From Tenacibaculum todarodis (GTDB lineage: Bacteria; Bacteroidota; Bacteroidia; Flavobacteriales; Flavobacteriaceae), in NCBI RefSeq assembly GCF_001889045.1, contig NZ_CP018155.1, positions 1,049,001 through 1,113,000 of the forward strand: a stretch of 64,000 nucleotides of DNA. The letters are read 5' to 3'. Both the position numbers and the translations under genes were made by a program. This document shows, one piece after another, positions 43,553-53,149 of this stretch; within the stretch, counting starts at the first letter, position 1, and each line of letters starts with the position of its first letter. The notes under the pieces are model-generated. The model had not been told where the DNA came from. It ran no database searches and saw nothing but the letters and a program-made list of their open reading frames with translations.

Positions 43553-44547
43553 TTCATAAATCCATTTTCACGCATCCAAGAATCCGAATATATTTTATCC
43601 ATATATCTTATTCCATGATCTGGAAGAATTACTACAACTACGCTATCTTTAGAAAACATTCCTTTTTCTGCGTATTGTTTGGTTGCTTGTATTACAGCAC
43701 CTGAGGTGTAACCACAAAGTAAACCTTCTTCTTGCACTAAGGCTCTAGATGATAAAGCAGCTTCTTTATCAGTTACTTTTTCATATACATCAATTACATC
43801 AAAATCTGTAGCAGACGGAATTAAGTTTTTACCTAAACCTTCAATCTTATAAGGTTTTATTTCATTTTCATCAAACTTGCAAGTTTCATGGTATTTCTTC
43901 AATACAGAACCAACAGCATCTACTCCTAATACTTTTATAGTAGAATTTTGTTCTTTTAAAAATTTACCAGTTCCTGAAATGGTTCCTCCTGTTCCACTTG
44001 CTACAACTACATGCGTTACTTTTCCGTTGGTTTGCTCCCAAATTTCTGGACCAGTAGATCTATAATGCGCTTCAATATTCAATTCATTAAAATATTGATT
44101 TATATAAATTGAATTTGGTGTTTCTCTATGAATTCTTTTTGCTGTTTCGTAATAAGAACGAGGGTCTTTTGCAGGTACATTGGCAGGACAAACATGTACG
44201 TTTGCTCCCATTGTTTTTAAAACGTCAATTTTATTTTGTGAAGATTTATCGCTTACTGCTAAAATACATTTATATCCTTTTACTAGAGCTATCATTGCAA
44301 TTGAGAAACCTGTATTTCCTGAAGTTGTTTCTACAATAGTATCGCCTGGTTTTAGAATTCCTTTCTTCTCAGCATTTTCAATAATATGTAATGCAATTCT
44401 ATCTTTTGCTGATTGACCAGGATTAAAAGATTCTAATTTTGCGTAAAAAACACCTTCTAAATCTGTAGTAACTCTATTTAATTTAACTAATGGTGTTTGA
44501 CCAATTAACTCTATAATATTATTGTAAACGTTTTGATTTCTAGTCAT
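43549..44547 (-). CDS. Cysteine synthase family PLP enzyme (cysteine or cysteate synthase)
   Basis: This fold-type II PLP enzyme catalyses beta-replacement on a serine derivative. The 332-residue protein has the cofactor lysine Lys48 in NPGQSAKDR, the substrate loop TTSGNTG (about 75-81) and the phosphate-binding loop GTGGTISG. The Ser-Ala before the lysine differs from the usual Ser-Val, and no serine acetyltransferase gene is adjacent, so the acceptor may not be sulfide. Since an AOS-family acyltransferase lies 9 kb away, cysteate synthase for sulfonolipids is an alternative. A TACTTTTG box and a terminator-like hairpin lie in the leader. Confidence 0.85.
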   Translation of the reverse strand: MTRNQNVYNNIIELIGQTPLVKLNRVTTDLEGVFYAKLESFNPGQSAKDRIALHIIENAEKKGILKPGDTIVETTSGNTGFSIAMIALVKGYKCILAVSDKSSQNKIDVLKTMGANVHVCPANVPAKDPRSYYETAKRIHRETPNSIYINQYFNELNIEAHYRSTGPEIWEQTNGKVTHVVVASGTGGTISGTGKFLKEQNSTIKVLGVDAVGSVLKKYHETCKFDENEIKPYKIEGLGKNLIPSATDFDVIDVYEKVTDKEAALSSRALVQEEGLLCGYTSGAVIQATKQYAEKGMFSKDSVVVVILPDHGIRYMDKIYSDSWMRENGFMK

Positions 44548-44566
44548 TTCTGTTATTAGTATTCAT

Positions 44567-44599
44567 AAAAAAACCTCATAGACTGAATGCTATGAGGTT
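44567..44599 (-). terminator. Terminator-like hairpin in leader of cysteine synthase-like gene
   Basis: Perfect 10-bp stem aacctcatag (44572-44581)/ctatgaggtt (44590-44599), followed on the minus strand by a U run (44571-44567). It may simply end the S9 peptidase transcript, but it lies downstream of a probable promoter, so it could be an attenuator. Confidence 0.75.
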
Positions 44600-44613
44600 C
44601 TTTCAATCGACTG

Positions 44614-44644
44614 CAAAAGTACGTTTTCTTATAGAATTATAAAA
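44614..44644 (-). promoter_or_regulatory. Probable promoter of cysteine synthase-like gene
   Basis: Minus-strand TACTTTTG (44621-44614) matches TAnnTTTG; 19 nt upstream is TTTT (44644-44641) instead of TTTG. It begins directly after the S9 peptidase stop codon. Confidence 0.6.
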
Positions 44645-46837
44645 CTACAGCTTCACCTTTACTTTATCAATCTTATTTTCTAGTGCTAAAAAGAATGTAT
44701 AATCTCTTGCAACTTCCTTTAAAGCATCAAATCTACCAGAAGCGCCACCATGACCAGCTTCCATATTTGTGTGCATCATTAATAAATTATCGTCAGTTTT
44801 TAACTCACGCAATTTTGCCACCCATTTTGCTGGTTCCCAATATTGTACTTGACTATCGTGTAAACCTGTTGTTACCAACATATTTGGATACGTTTGTGCT
44901 TTTACTTGATCATATGGTGAATATGATTTTATATAGTCGTAATATTCTTTATCCTTCGGATTTCCCCATTCATCAAACTCTCCAGTTGTTAACGGAATAC
45001 TTTCATCTAACATGGTAGAAATTACATCTACAAATGGTACAGCTGATATAATTCCATTGTATAATTCTGGATTCATATTTACAATTGCTCCCATTAATAA
45101 ACCTCCTGCTGAACCTCCGCTTGCATATAAATGCTCAGCTGAAGTATAGTTATTTTCAATTAAATATTTTGAGCAATCAATAAAATCTGTAAACGTATTT
45201 TTCTTGTTCAGCATTTTACCATCTTCGTACCATTCTCTTCCTAGGTACTGGCTTCCACGAATGTGCGCCAATGCATATACAAAACCTCTGTCTAATAAAC
45301 TTAAACGCGTTGTGCTAAAACTATCTGGAATTGTATAACCATAAGATCCATACGCATACTGTAATAATGGTGTGTCTTTACCTAATTTAGTATCTTTATG
45401 GCGTACAATTGAAACGGCAACCTTTTTTCCGTCTCTTGCTGTTACCCAAACACGTTCGCTTATATAATTTGCTTTATTAAATTTACCTCCAAGTACTTCT
45501 TGTTCTTTTTTAACGTCTTTAGATTTATCGCTCATATTAAAATCTACCACCGAGTTTGGTGTTGTCATTGATGTATATGAATATCTAATTACATCGGTAT
45601 CAAATTCTGGGTTTCCATACACACCTGCTGCGTAGGTTTCTTCATCAAACGGTAAATAATAATCGGCTTTATTATCCCAACGTTTAATGCGAACTTTATT
45701 TAAACCTTCGTTTCTTTCTTCTAAAACTAAATATTCTTTAAAGATTGAAATGTCTTCCAATAATGTATCATCTCTATGCGGAATTACATCTACCCAGTTT
45801 TCTTTTGAAGTTTTTTCAACTGGCGTTTTCATCAACTTAAAATTAGTTGCGCCATCTTTATTGGTTTTTATGTAAAAATGATCTCCGTAATGTGCAATAT
45901 CGTATTCTAAATCGCGCTCACGAGCTTGAATCATTTTTAATTCGCCATTAGGATTATCAGCATCTAAAACTTGGTATTCCGTAGAAACCGTTGCAGAAGA
46001 ACCAATAACTATATATTTATCTGATTTTGTTTTGTAAACAAATGCGTTATATGTTTCGTCTTTTTCCTCAAAAACTAACTCATCTAATTTAGAATCTGAT
46101 CCTAAAACGTGTTTATAAATTTTAGAACTACGCAACGTTATTGGATCTTTTTTAGCATAAAACAATGTTGTATTATCATTTGCCCAAGTAGAACCTCCTG
46201 TCGTATTTTCTATAATATCTTTATAAATTTTACCCGTTTCTAAATTTTTAATTCTGATAAAATATTGCCTTCTACTTACTGTATCTACTGCAAAAGAAGC
46301 TAATTTGTTATCTGGAGAAACACTTAAACCACCTAATTGAAAATAATCGTGCCCTTTTGCTTCATCATTTACATTAAACATGATTTCTTCAGTAGCTTCT
46401 AAATTTCCTTTTTTACGAGCGTAAATAGGATATTGTTGCCCTTTTTCATAACGCGTAATGTAGTAATAACCTCTATTTTTATAAGGTACAGAAGAATCGT
46501 CTTCTTTAATTCTACCTTTCATTTCTTGAAATAATGTTTCTTGAAAATCTTTGGTATACGCAGTTACTTTATCAAAATAAGCATTTTCTTCATTTAGATA
46601 ATCATACACTTTTTGTGTCTGAGCATCTTTCTCTTTTGCATTTTTTTGTTCTTCAGAAAGACGCATCCAAAAGTAATTGTCTGTACGTTTGTCTCCGTGA
46701 ATTTCTAATTCTTTGGGTTGCTTTTCTGCAACTGGTGGTGTAGCGTTATTGTCTTTCATTTCTTTCTTTTGCTCTTTTTTACAAGCGGTAGCAAAAATAA
46801 GACTAAAAACTGTAACTAATAGCAGTTGATTTTTCAT
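44645..46837 (-). CDS. S9A family oligopeptidase (oligopeptidase B-like) lipoprotein
   Basis: A serine peptidase that cleaves short peptides, usually after basic residues in oligopeptidase B. The 730-residue protein has a lipoprotein leader with lipobox FATAC (Cys19), so it is membrane-anchored outside the cytoplasm, unlike the E. coli enzyme. A beta-propeller (about 60-440) precedes the hydrolase domain. The catalytic triad is Ser576 (GGSAGG), Asp661 (GLHDSQ) and His696 (EAGHGG). The gene is monocistronic and divergent from the AsmA gene. Confidence 0.95.
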   Translation of the reverse strand: MKNQLLLVTVFSLIFATACKKEQKKEMKDNNATPPVAEKQPKELEIHGDKRTDNYFWMRLSEEQKNAKEKDAQTQKVYDYLNEENAYFDKVTAYTKDFQETLFQEMKGRIKEDDSSVPYKNRGYYYITRYEKGQQYPIYARKKGNLEATEEIMFNVNDEAKGHDYFQLGGLSVSPDNKLASFAVDTVSRRQYFIRIKNLETGKIYKDIIENTTGGSTWANDNTTLFYAKKDPITLRSSKIYKHVLGSDSKLDELVFEEKDETYNAFVYKTKSDKYIVIGSSATVSTEYQVLDADNPNGELKMIQARERDLEYDIAHYGDHFYIKTNKDGATNFKLMKTPVEKTSKENWVDVIPHRDDTLLEDISIFKEYLVLEERNEGLNKVRIKRWDNKADYYLPFDEETYAAGVYGNPEFDTDVIRYSYTSMTTPNSVVDFNMSDKSKDVKKEQEVLGGKFNKANYISERVWVTARDGKKVAVSIVRHKDTKLGKDTPLLQYAYGSYGYTIPDSFSTTRLSLLDRGFVYALAHIRGSQYLGREWYEDGKMLNKKNTFTDFIDCSKYLIENNYTSAEHLYASGGSAGGLLMGAIVNMNPELYNGIISAVPFVDVISTMLDESIPLTTGEFDEWGNPKDKEYYDYIKSYSPYDQVKAQTYPNMLVTTGLHDSQVQYWEPAKWVAKLRELKTDDNLLMMHTNMEAGHGGASGRFDALKEVARDYTFFLALENKIDKVKVKL

Positions 46838-46946
46838 TTCTTTTGGATTAGTTTATAATATCTTTAAAAATACAAATTTTAACTTAGAATAACTCAAATG
46901 AACTACTTTTAACATTATATGAGCTAAGTTCTTTTTTATAAAAAAG

Positions 46947-46954
46947 TATCTTTG
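46947..46954 (+). promoter_or_regulatory. -7 box before AsmA gene
   Basis: TATCTTTG is an exact TAnnTTTG match 34 bp upstream of ATG 46988; the -33 region is a weak match. Confidence 0.6.
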
Positions 46955-46987
46955 TACTATGTTTAATTTAAATGTAGATTTTGATTT

Positions 46988-49618
46988 ATGAAAAAGGAAA
47001 AACAACAGAAATCACTTACTAAAAGAATACTTAAATGGAGTGTTTCTATTCTTCTTATTGTATTAATTGCGTTAGTTGCAATTCCGTATGTATTTAAAGA
47101 TAAAATTGTACAAATGGTAACCAATACCATTAACAATAATATAAATGCAACGGTTACTTTTAACGAAGCCGATTTAAGCTTTCTAAAAAGCTTTCCTTTA
47201 GCGAGTTTAACCGTTAATAATGTTTCGGTAGTAAACAAAGAACCTTTTGTTGGCGATACGTTATTCGTAGCTAAAACATTGAGTTTAGATATGAAAATTA
47301 CTGAACTTTTTAAAAATGCAGATGAAACAATCGATTTAAAAAGTATTGCTACAGCTAACGGAAAAGTAAATATTATTTTAAATAAAGAAGGTCTTGGAAA
47401 TTACTACATTGCTTTAAAAAATGAAACACAAGAAAGCACAGCAGAAAACAACAGTTCTTTTTCATTTAATATTCAAGATTATAAAGTAGATAATTTACAG
47501 TTTAATTATTTAGATAGAAGCACTAACACACAGTTACAATTAGACAGTATTTACCATACAGGAAAAGGAAATTTTGCTGATGATATTCTAGATTTAGACA
47601 CAAAATCAACTGCAAAAGTTTCGTTTAATTTAGACAAGGTTAACTATATAAATAATGTAGCCGTTTCTTTGGATGCCGTTATAGGAATTGACCTAAAAAA
47701 CGCTAAATATACTTTTAAAGAAAACACAGGTTATATAAACCAATTACCTTTAGAATTCAATGGTTTTATTCAACTTGTAGAAGAAGGTCAATTGTACGAT
47801 ATTAGTTTTAAAACACCAACTTCATCCTTTAAAAATGCGTTAGCTCTATTGCCTTCTCAGTATTCTGGTAATTTAAAATCGATTAAAACCGAAGGGAATT
47901 TTGACCTAAATGGTCTTGTAAAAGGAACCTATTCTAAAAATACAATTCCAACGTTAGATATTTCATTTTCATCTAACAATGCTATGTTTAAATATGCCGA
48001 TTTACCAAAATCGGTTAAAAATATAAACATCAATTCTAAAATAATTAACAAAACAGGGAATTTAAAAGACACCTATGTAAACGTTAATAAACTGAATTTT
48101 AAAATTGATGAAGATGTCTTTTCTGCAAATGGAAATGTTAGTAATATTACTACAAACCCAAAGGTTAATATTACAGCAAACGGCGTTATAAATATAGCGA
48201 ACATTAGCAAAGTATATCCTGTTAAATTAGAAAATGAATTAGCCGGAATTTTAAAAGCAGATGTTACTACAAATTTTGATATGAATGCTGTTGAAAAAGG
48301 GAATTATCAGCAAATAAAAAATGCAGGAACAATTTCTTTAAACAACTTTAAATATGAAGGGAAAGATGTTGCAAAACCTTTCTTTATTGATAAAACTGCT
48401 ATTGCTTTCAACACAAATTCAATAAAATTGAATGAGTTTAAAGCTAAAACAGGAACATCTGATCTTTCTTTAAACGGAAATTTAGATAATTTTTATGGTT
48501 TCTTATTTAAAGACCAAGTTTTAAAGGGAAATTTTGACTTGAATTCTAACAATTTAAAAGTTGCAGATTTTCTTTCAACTGAAACAAAAACCGAAGGTGA
48601 AACTGATACCAAAACAGCAAAACTGAAAATCCCTTCTTTTTTAGACATCAAATTAAATGCAAAAGCCAAAACCGTTGTTTATGACAATATTAACTTGTCT
48701 AATGTTTCTGGAAACCTATTTATTAAAGATGAAGCGGTAGACTTACAAAACTTAAAAACAGATGTTTTTGGTGGAAATATTGGTTTCAACGGAAATGTTT
48801 CTACCAAAGGAGATGCATCTAAATTTAATATGAATTTAAACTTAAAAGAGTTAAATATTGCTGACTCTTTTGGAAACTTAGACATGTTAAAAGCCATTGC
48901 TCCAATTGCAAAAACTATTGAAGGAAAAATAAACTCTACTATAAAAGTATCTGGTCTTTTAAATGAAGATATGACGCCAGATTTAAAGTCTATTTCTGGA
49001 AATTTATTGGGTCAATTACTTGACACTAAATTAAAAGCTAGCAATTCAACTGTACTAAAATCGGTGAGTTCTAAAGTAGATTTTTTAGACGTTAGCAAGC
49101 TAAACCTTAATAATGTTAAAGCCTTATTTACTTTTGAAAATGGTAACGTAAATGTAAAACCATTCAATCTTAATTATAAAGATATTGAAATGCAAGTTGG
49201 CGGTAAACATGGTTTTGATAATTCAATGAATTATGACATTACTTTTAATATTCCTGTTAAATACCTAGGAACAGAAGCCACCAATTTACTTTCTAAATTA
49301 TCTCCTAAACAAACAGCAGACATTAAAACCATACCTATAAAAGCTATTTTAACTGGAAATTTTACAAGCCCTAGTTTTTCAACAAATATTAAAGACGCCA
49401 CTTCTAACTTAATAACACAATTAATAGAAAAACAAAAACAAGATTTAAAAGATAAAGGGAAAGATAAAATTAAAAACTTATTAGGCTTAGGAAACACTAA
49501 AAACGATACTATTAAGAAAGATTCAACCAAAACAACAAATACTCCTAAAGATAAAATTAAAGGAATTTTGGGCGGTTTTTTTAGTAAGAAGAAAAAAGAT
49601 ACAACAAAAAAGAAATAA
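46988..49618 (+). CDS. AsmA family protein
   Basis: AsmA-like proteins are bridge-like envelope proteins implicated in phospholipid transport to, or assembly of, the outer membrane. The 876-residue protein has an N-terminal anchor helix (about 18-36, VSILLIVLIALVAIPYVF) after a Lys-rich cytoplasmic tip, an AsmA N-terminal domain, a long repetitive beta region, and an AsmA C-terminal domain near 600-790 (GGNIGFNGNVS, then MQVGGKHGF). The C terminus is very Lys-rich. Flavobacterial AsmA proteins have this size. It has its own promoter and terminator. Confidence 0.9.
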   Translation: MKKEKQQKSLTKRILKWSVSILLIVLIALVAIPYVFKDKIVQMVTNTINNNINATVTFNEADLSFLKSFPLASLTVNNVSVVNKEPFVGDTLFVAKTLSLDMKITELFKNADETIDLKSIATANGKVNIILNKEGLGNYYIALKNETQESTAENNSSFSFNIQDYKVDNLQFNYLDRSTNTQLQLDSIYHTGKGNFADDILDLDTKSTAKVSFNLDKVNYINNVAVSLDAVIGIDLKNAKYTFKENTGYINQLPLEFNGFIQLVEEGQLYDISFKTPTSSFKNALALLPSQYSGNLKSIKTEGNFDLNGLVKGTYSKNTIPTLDISFSSNNAMFKYADLPKSVKNININSKIINKTGNLKDTYVNVNKLNFKIDEDVFSANGNVSNITTNPKVNITANGVINIANISKVYPVKLENELAGILKADVTTNFDMNAVEKGNYQQIKNAGTISLNNFKYEGKDVAKPFFIDKTAIAFNTNSIKLNEFKAKTGTSDLSLNGNLDNFYGFLFKDQVLKGNFDLNSNNLKVADFLSTETKTEGETDTKTAKLKIPSFLDIKLNAKAKTVVYDNINLSNVSGNLFIKDEAVDLQNLKTDVFGGNIGFNGNVSTKGDASKFNMNLNLKELNIADSFGNLDMLKAIAPIAKTIEGKINSTIKVSGLLNEDMTPDLKSISGNLLGQLLDTKLKASNSTVLKSVSSKVDFLDVSKLNLNNVKALFTFENGNVNVKPFNLNYKDIEMQVGGKHGFDNSMNYDITFNIPVKYLGTEATNLLSKLSPKQTADIKTIPIKAILTGNFTSPSFSTNIKDATSNLITQLIEKQKQDLKDKGKDKIKNLLGLGNTKNDTIKKDSTKTTNTPKDKIKGILGGFFSKKKKDTTKKK

Positions 49619-49637
49619 TAGTAATTCTAAAATTGTT

Positions 49638-49668
49638 AAAAGGAGCGAAACAAATCGCTCCTTTTTTT
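49638..49668 (+). terminator. Terminator after AsmA gene
   Basis: Stem aaaggagcga/tcgctccttt followed by T residues. Confidence 0.85.
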
Positions 49669-49739
49669 ATGCTAAGTTGATTTTAAATTAATTTGAAAAG
49701 CACTAAGTTTGTTTCCTAATAATTTATAACAAAAGAATA

Positions 49740-50063
49740 ATGTTTGGAGATTTATCTGGAATGATGGACAAGCTGAAAGATGCTCAAAAAAAGGTTGAAG
49801 AAACAAAACAACGTTTAAACAATGTACTTATTGATGAATCTTCTTCCGAAGGAAAAATAAAAGTTACTGTTACTGCAAATAGAGAGATTAGAGCTATTAA
49901 CATCGACAATTCACTACTTTCTGATGCAGAAGAACTAGAAGATTATTTAGTTTTAACGTTAAACAAAGCTTTAAAAAGAGCAGGAGAAATTAACGAACAA
50001 GAAATGGCGGTTGCTGCTAAAAGCGGAATGCCAAATATTCCTGGAATGGATATGTTTAAATAA
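49740..50063 (+). CDS. YbaB/EbfC nucleoid-associated protein
   Basis: A small dimeric DNA-binding protein. The 107-residue chain starts [18 protein letters not shown], a helix, then the three-strand sheet ([19 protein letters not shown]) and a C-terminal helix with [11 protein letters not shown], ending [12 protein letters not shown], all typical of YbaB. In many bacteria it sits beside dnaX-recR, but here it precedes a DUF2752 gene, whose ATG overlaps this stop by one base (taATG), so the two are translationally coupled. Confidence 0.95.
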   Translation: MFGDLSGMMDKLKDAQKKVEETKQRLNNVLIDESSSEGKIKVTVTANREIRAINIDNSLLSDAEELEDYLVLTLNKALKRAGEINEQEMAVAAKSGMPNIPGMDMFK

Positions 50064-50368
50064 TGTTCTTAGAATTTAACATACAAGACTACTTATTACC
50101 TTGTTTAAATAAAAAAATCTTTGGGATAGATTGTCCAGGATGTGGTATACAACGTTCTGTTGTTCATCTTGTAAAAGGAGAATTTACAGAAGCTTTTTAC
50201 TTGTACCCTGCAATTTTTACTTTAGTTCTTTTGTTTGCTTTTATTTTGATAAACAAAAAACTGAAACTAAAACACGCTTCAAAAATTATTTTTACTTTAG
50301 CTATTATTAATGTGCTAATAATTTCTATCAGTTATATTATAAAAATGAACTTTATATTTAATCTTTAA
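50063..50368 (+). CDS. DUF2752 membrane protein
   Basis: The 101-residue protein has the DUF2752 signature CPGCGIQRSVVHLVKGEF with nearby cysteines (residues about 25-42) and two or three membrane helices after it. Function is unknown for the family. Its ATG overlaps the ybaB stop codon, and a CCC-motif membrane protein gene starts 19 bp downstream, so the three form a small operon ending at a strong terminator. Confidence 0.9.
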   Translation: MFLEFNIQDYLLPCLNKKIFGIDCPGCGIQRSVVHLVKGEFTEAFYLYPAIFTLVLLFAFILINKKLKLKHASKIIFTLAIINVLIISISYIIKMNFIFNL

Positions 50369-50387
50369 TAAAAAAAATCAACCAAAA

Positions 50388-50756
50388 ATGGACAAACCAA
50401 CCGTATCAAATTCAAATGATTACAATTACATGGAAAAACAAAAACTACCTAATGCTACAGGAGTAATAATCTTAGGAATATTATCTATTGTAACTTGTTG
50501 CTGTTATGGTATTATTGGTTTAATTCTAGGTATAGTTGGTCTTGTTTTAGCTAAAAAAGCGAAACAAGTATATCTTGCCTCGCCAGAAGAATACACAGGA
50601 TTTTCTAATGTTAAAACAGGTAAAATCTTATGTATTGTTGGTATTGTTTTAAACGTATTGTTTATTGCTTATATCGTAGGAATTGTTGCTTACATTGGTT
50701 GGGATGCATTATCTGATCCTGAATTACTTCAGCAAAGAATACAAGAATTACAATAA
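50388..50756 (+). CDS. CCC-motif (DUF4190-like) membrane protein
   Basis: The 122-residue protein has two membrane hairpins: GVIILGILSIVTCCCYGIIG with the three-cysteine signature, and GKILCIVGIVLNVLFIAYIV. Between them a polar loop contains SPEEYTGFSNVKTG. The pattern matches small proteins annotated as CCC-motif membrane proteins in Bacteroidota, of unknown function, usually next to DUF2752, as here. It has no signal peptide. Confidence 0.88.
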   Translation: MDKPTVSNSNDYNYMEKQKLPNATGVIILGILSIVTCCCYGIIGLILGIVGLVLAKKAKQVYLASPEEYTGFSNVKTGKILCIVGIVLNVLFIAYIVGIVAYIGWDALSDPELLQQRIQELQ

Positions 50757-50760
50757 AAGA

Positions 50761-50796
50761 AAAAGCGGTTATTTATTAAAATAACCGCTTTTTTTA
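50761..50796. terminator. Bidirectional terminator between CCC-motif and DUF58 genes
   Basis: Stem aaaagcggttatt/aataaccgctttt, shared by two converging operons. Confidence 0.85.
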
Positions 50797-52125
50797 TATC
50801 AAGCCTTTTGCTTTAAATTCTAAATACTTATTAATAACATTTACAGATAAGTTATTAGGTTTTGTAAGTATTGCATGCACTCCAGCTTTCTCTAGTTCTT
50901 TTACCATTCGTTTTTTCTCGTAGGCAAATTTTTCTCCTATTGTTTTGTGGTAAATTCCTTGAACATCTTCGGCATTTGTTGCAATTAATTCATCTAACTC
51001 TGTATTTTCAAAAAATACGGTAATTAGTAAATGCTTTTTACTTATCGCTTTTAAATATAGTAATTGACGTTTAAGTGCAGAAATATGCTCAAAATTTGTG
51101 TACACAATTAACAAACTACGCTGGTTAATTTTTCTTTTAATGGTTGCGTATAACAAGCTAAAATCAGTATCAGAAAAACTGGTATTTAAGTTATATAACG
51201 TTTCATTTATAGTTGTTAAATGTGTTTTCTTATTACTTGCAGCAACAATATTTTCTACCTTTTTTGCAAAAGTTAACATTCCTGCTTTATCATTTTTCAA
51301 CAATGCTATATTTGAAAAAGCTAGTGTAGAATTAATTGCATAATCCACTAATTTTAAATTCTCAAAAGGCATTTTCATAACGCGTCCCATATCTATAATA
51401 GAATATATTGGTTGCGATTTTTCATCTTGATATTGGTTCACCATCAATGCGCCTTTTTTAGCGGTAGCTTTCCAATTTATAGTTCTAACATCATCTCCAG
51501 GAACGTAACTTTTAATTTGTTCAAATTCCATAGTGTGCCCAATTCTTCTAATCTTTTTTAAGCCATATTCCGTAAGTCTATTGCTCATTGCCAAAAACTC
51601 ATATTTTTTCATTTGAATATAAGATGGATACACAGCAACCTTTTGTTGGTTATCAAAACTAAACCTACGTGCAATAATTTTTAATTGTGAAGATGCGAAA
51701 ACATGTACAAAACCAAAGTGGTATTCGCCACGTTCAACAGGTGTTACTTGATAATCGAATTGATAGTTTTCTGAAGATTTTATAGTTGAAAAATGATTAA
51801 AATCTCTTTTTTGAAACTGACTAGGTAATTCATCTATAACTTTTACAAAAACCTGAAATGGATATTTATTATCGATTTGAATTGAAACTGGATTCTCATC
51901 AGAATTTGAAAACTTTTCTGACAAAATTCTCTTTGCTGAAATCGCTGTTTTATTCCTGAAAAGTAAAACGAAATCAAACAACGTTAGCACACCAAAAATT
52001 AGTACACAAACCCACGCAAGACTGTATAAAAAGGGCAACCAATAAGACAATAAAAACAATGCAGACAAGCCTGCGATGTAATAGAAAAATTGATCGTGTA
52101 CAAATATGGATTTATAAAACTTCAC
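50794..52125 (-). CDS. DUF58 domain-containing membrane protein
   Basis: The 443-residue protein has two N-terminal membrane helices (about 13-50), a beta region, then the DUF58 core with RRIGHTMEFEQIKSYVPGDDVRTINWKATAK at its centre (marker: PGDDVRTINWKATAK) and a VWA-like tail. DUF58 proteins pair with MoxR ATPases, and the moxR-type gene lies 5 bp upstream. The pair is thought to act as a chaperone system that matures or regulates envelope complexes. It is the last gene of a six-gene minus-strand operon. Confidence 0.93.
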   Translation of the reverse strand: MKFYKSIFVHDQFFYYIAGLSALFLLSYWLPFLYSLAWVCVLIFGVLTLFDFVLLFRNKTAISAKRILSEKFSNSDENPVSIQIDNKYPFQVFVKVIDELPSQFQKRDFNHFSTIKSSENYQFDYQVTPVERGEYHFGFVHVFASSQLKIIARRFSFDNQQKVAVYPSYIQMKKYEFLAMSNRLTEYGLKKIRRIGHTMEFEQIKSYVPGDDVRTINWKATAKKGALMVNQYQDEKSQPIYSIIDMGRVMKMPFENLKLVDYAINSTLAFSNIALLKNDKAGMLTFAKKVENIVAASNKKTHLTTINETLYNLNTSFSDTDFSLLYATIKRKINQRSLLIVYTNFEHISALKRQLLYLKAISKKHLLITVFFENTELDELIATNAEDVQGIYHKTIGEKFAYEKKRMVKELEKAGVHAILTKPNNLSVNVINKYLEFKAKGLI

Positions 52126-52130
52126 AGCTA

Positions 52131-53147
52131 TTATCTTGGAACTTCAACAGATTGAACAATCATTTCTATAACTTTATCGGCAGTTAAACCTTCCATTTCT
52201 CGCTCTGGAGTTAGCATTACACGATGACGTAAAACAGGATATAAACTCTTTTTAACATCTTCCGGAGTTACAAAATCTCTTCCGTTAATTGCTGCAAATG
52301 CTTTTGAAGCCATTAAAACCGCAATACTTGCACGTGGAGAACCACCTAAATACAAATGAGGATGATTACGTGTATTTGTTATAACTTCTGCTATATATTT
52401 TACAATTTTTTCTTCAACAAGAATATCAAAAATGTTATTTCTATACGTTAACAAATCTGCTTCAGAAAGTACAGATGTTATTAATTCTTGTGGCTTCTGC
52501 CCTTTTCTAGCGTTATGATTGCTAATAATTTTAACCTCTTCTTCTAAATTTGGATAACCAACATTAATTTTGAATAAAAAACGGTCTAATTGTGCTTCTG
52601 GCAATGCATACGTTCCTTCTTGCTCAATAGGATTTTGAGTTGCCAACACCATAAACGGCGGACTCATTTTGTACTGTGTTCCGTCTATAGTTACTTGGCG
52701 TTCTTCCATCGCTTCAAACAATGCAGATTGCGTTTTGGCTGGCGCTCTGTTTATTTCATCAATTAAAACAAAATTTGAAAATACAGGTCCTTTTTTAAAC
52801 TCAAAATCAGACGTTTTCATGTTTAAAACTGAAGTTCCTAAAACATCCGAAGGCATTAAATCTGGCGTAAATTGAATACGACTAAAATCCGTACTTATTG
52901 TTTTTGCTAACAACTTTGCAGTTACTGTTTTTGCAACTCCAGGAACACCTTCAATTAAAACATGTCCGTCTGCTAATAAAGACACTAAAAGTAATTCCAT
53001 AAAATCCTCTTGCCCAACAATTACTTTTTGTAGTTGTGCTTTTATTGAAGAAACTGCTTCTTTTAACTTCGATAAATCAATACGATTTTTAAATTCGTTT
53101 TGATTTTCTAAAATATTTTCATTTTGCTGATTTTCAGTATTTTCCAT
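52131..53147 (-). CDS. MoxR family AAA+ ATPase
   Basis: An AAA+ chaperone-like ATPase. The 338-residue protein has Walker A GVPGVAKT (about 70-77), Walker B VLIDEINR, sensor 1 ATQNP and the C-terminal lid with GGSPRAS, all diagnostic for MoxR. It lies 2 bp downstream of the DUF4350 gene and 5 bp upstream of the DUF58 gene. The substrate is unknown; the conserved partner set suggests action on a membrane or surface complex. Confidence 0.96.
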   Translation of the reverse strand: MENTENQQNENILENQNEFKNRIDLSKLKEAVSSIKAQLQKVIVGQEDFMELLLVSLLADGHVLIEGVPGVAKTVTAKLLAKTISTDFSRIQFTPDLMPSDVLGTSVLNMKTSDFEFKKGPVFSNFVLIDEINRAPAKTQSALFEAMEERQVTIDGTQYKMSPPFMVLATQNPIEQEGTYALPEAQLDRFLFKINVGYPNLEEEVKIISNHNARKGQKPQELITSVLSEADLLTYRNNIFDILVEEKIVKYIAEVITNTRNHPHLYLGGSPRASIAVLMASKAFAAINGRDFVTPEDVKKSLYPVLRHRVMLTPEREMEGLTADKVIEMIVQSVEVPR

Positions 53148-53149
53148 TG

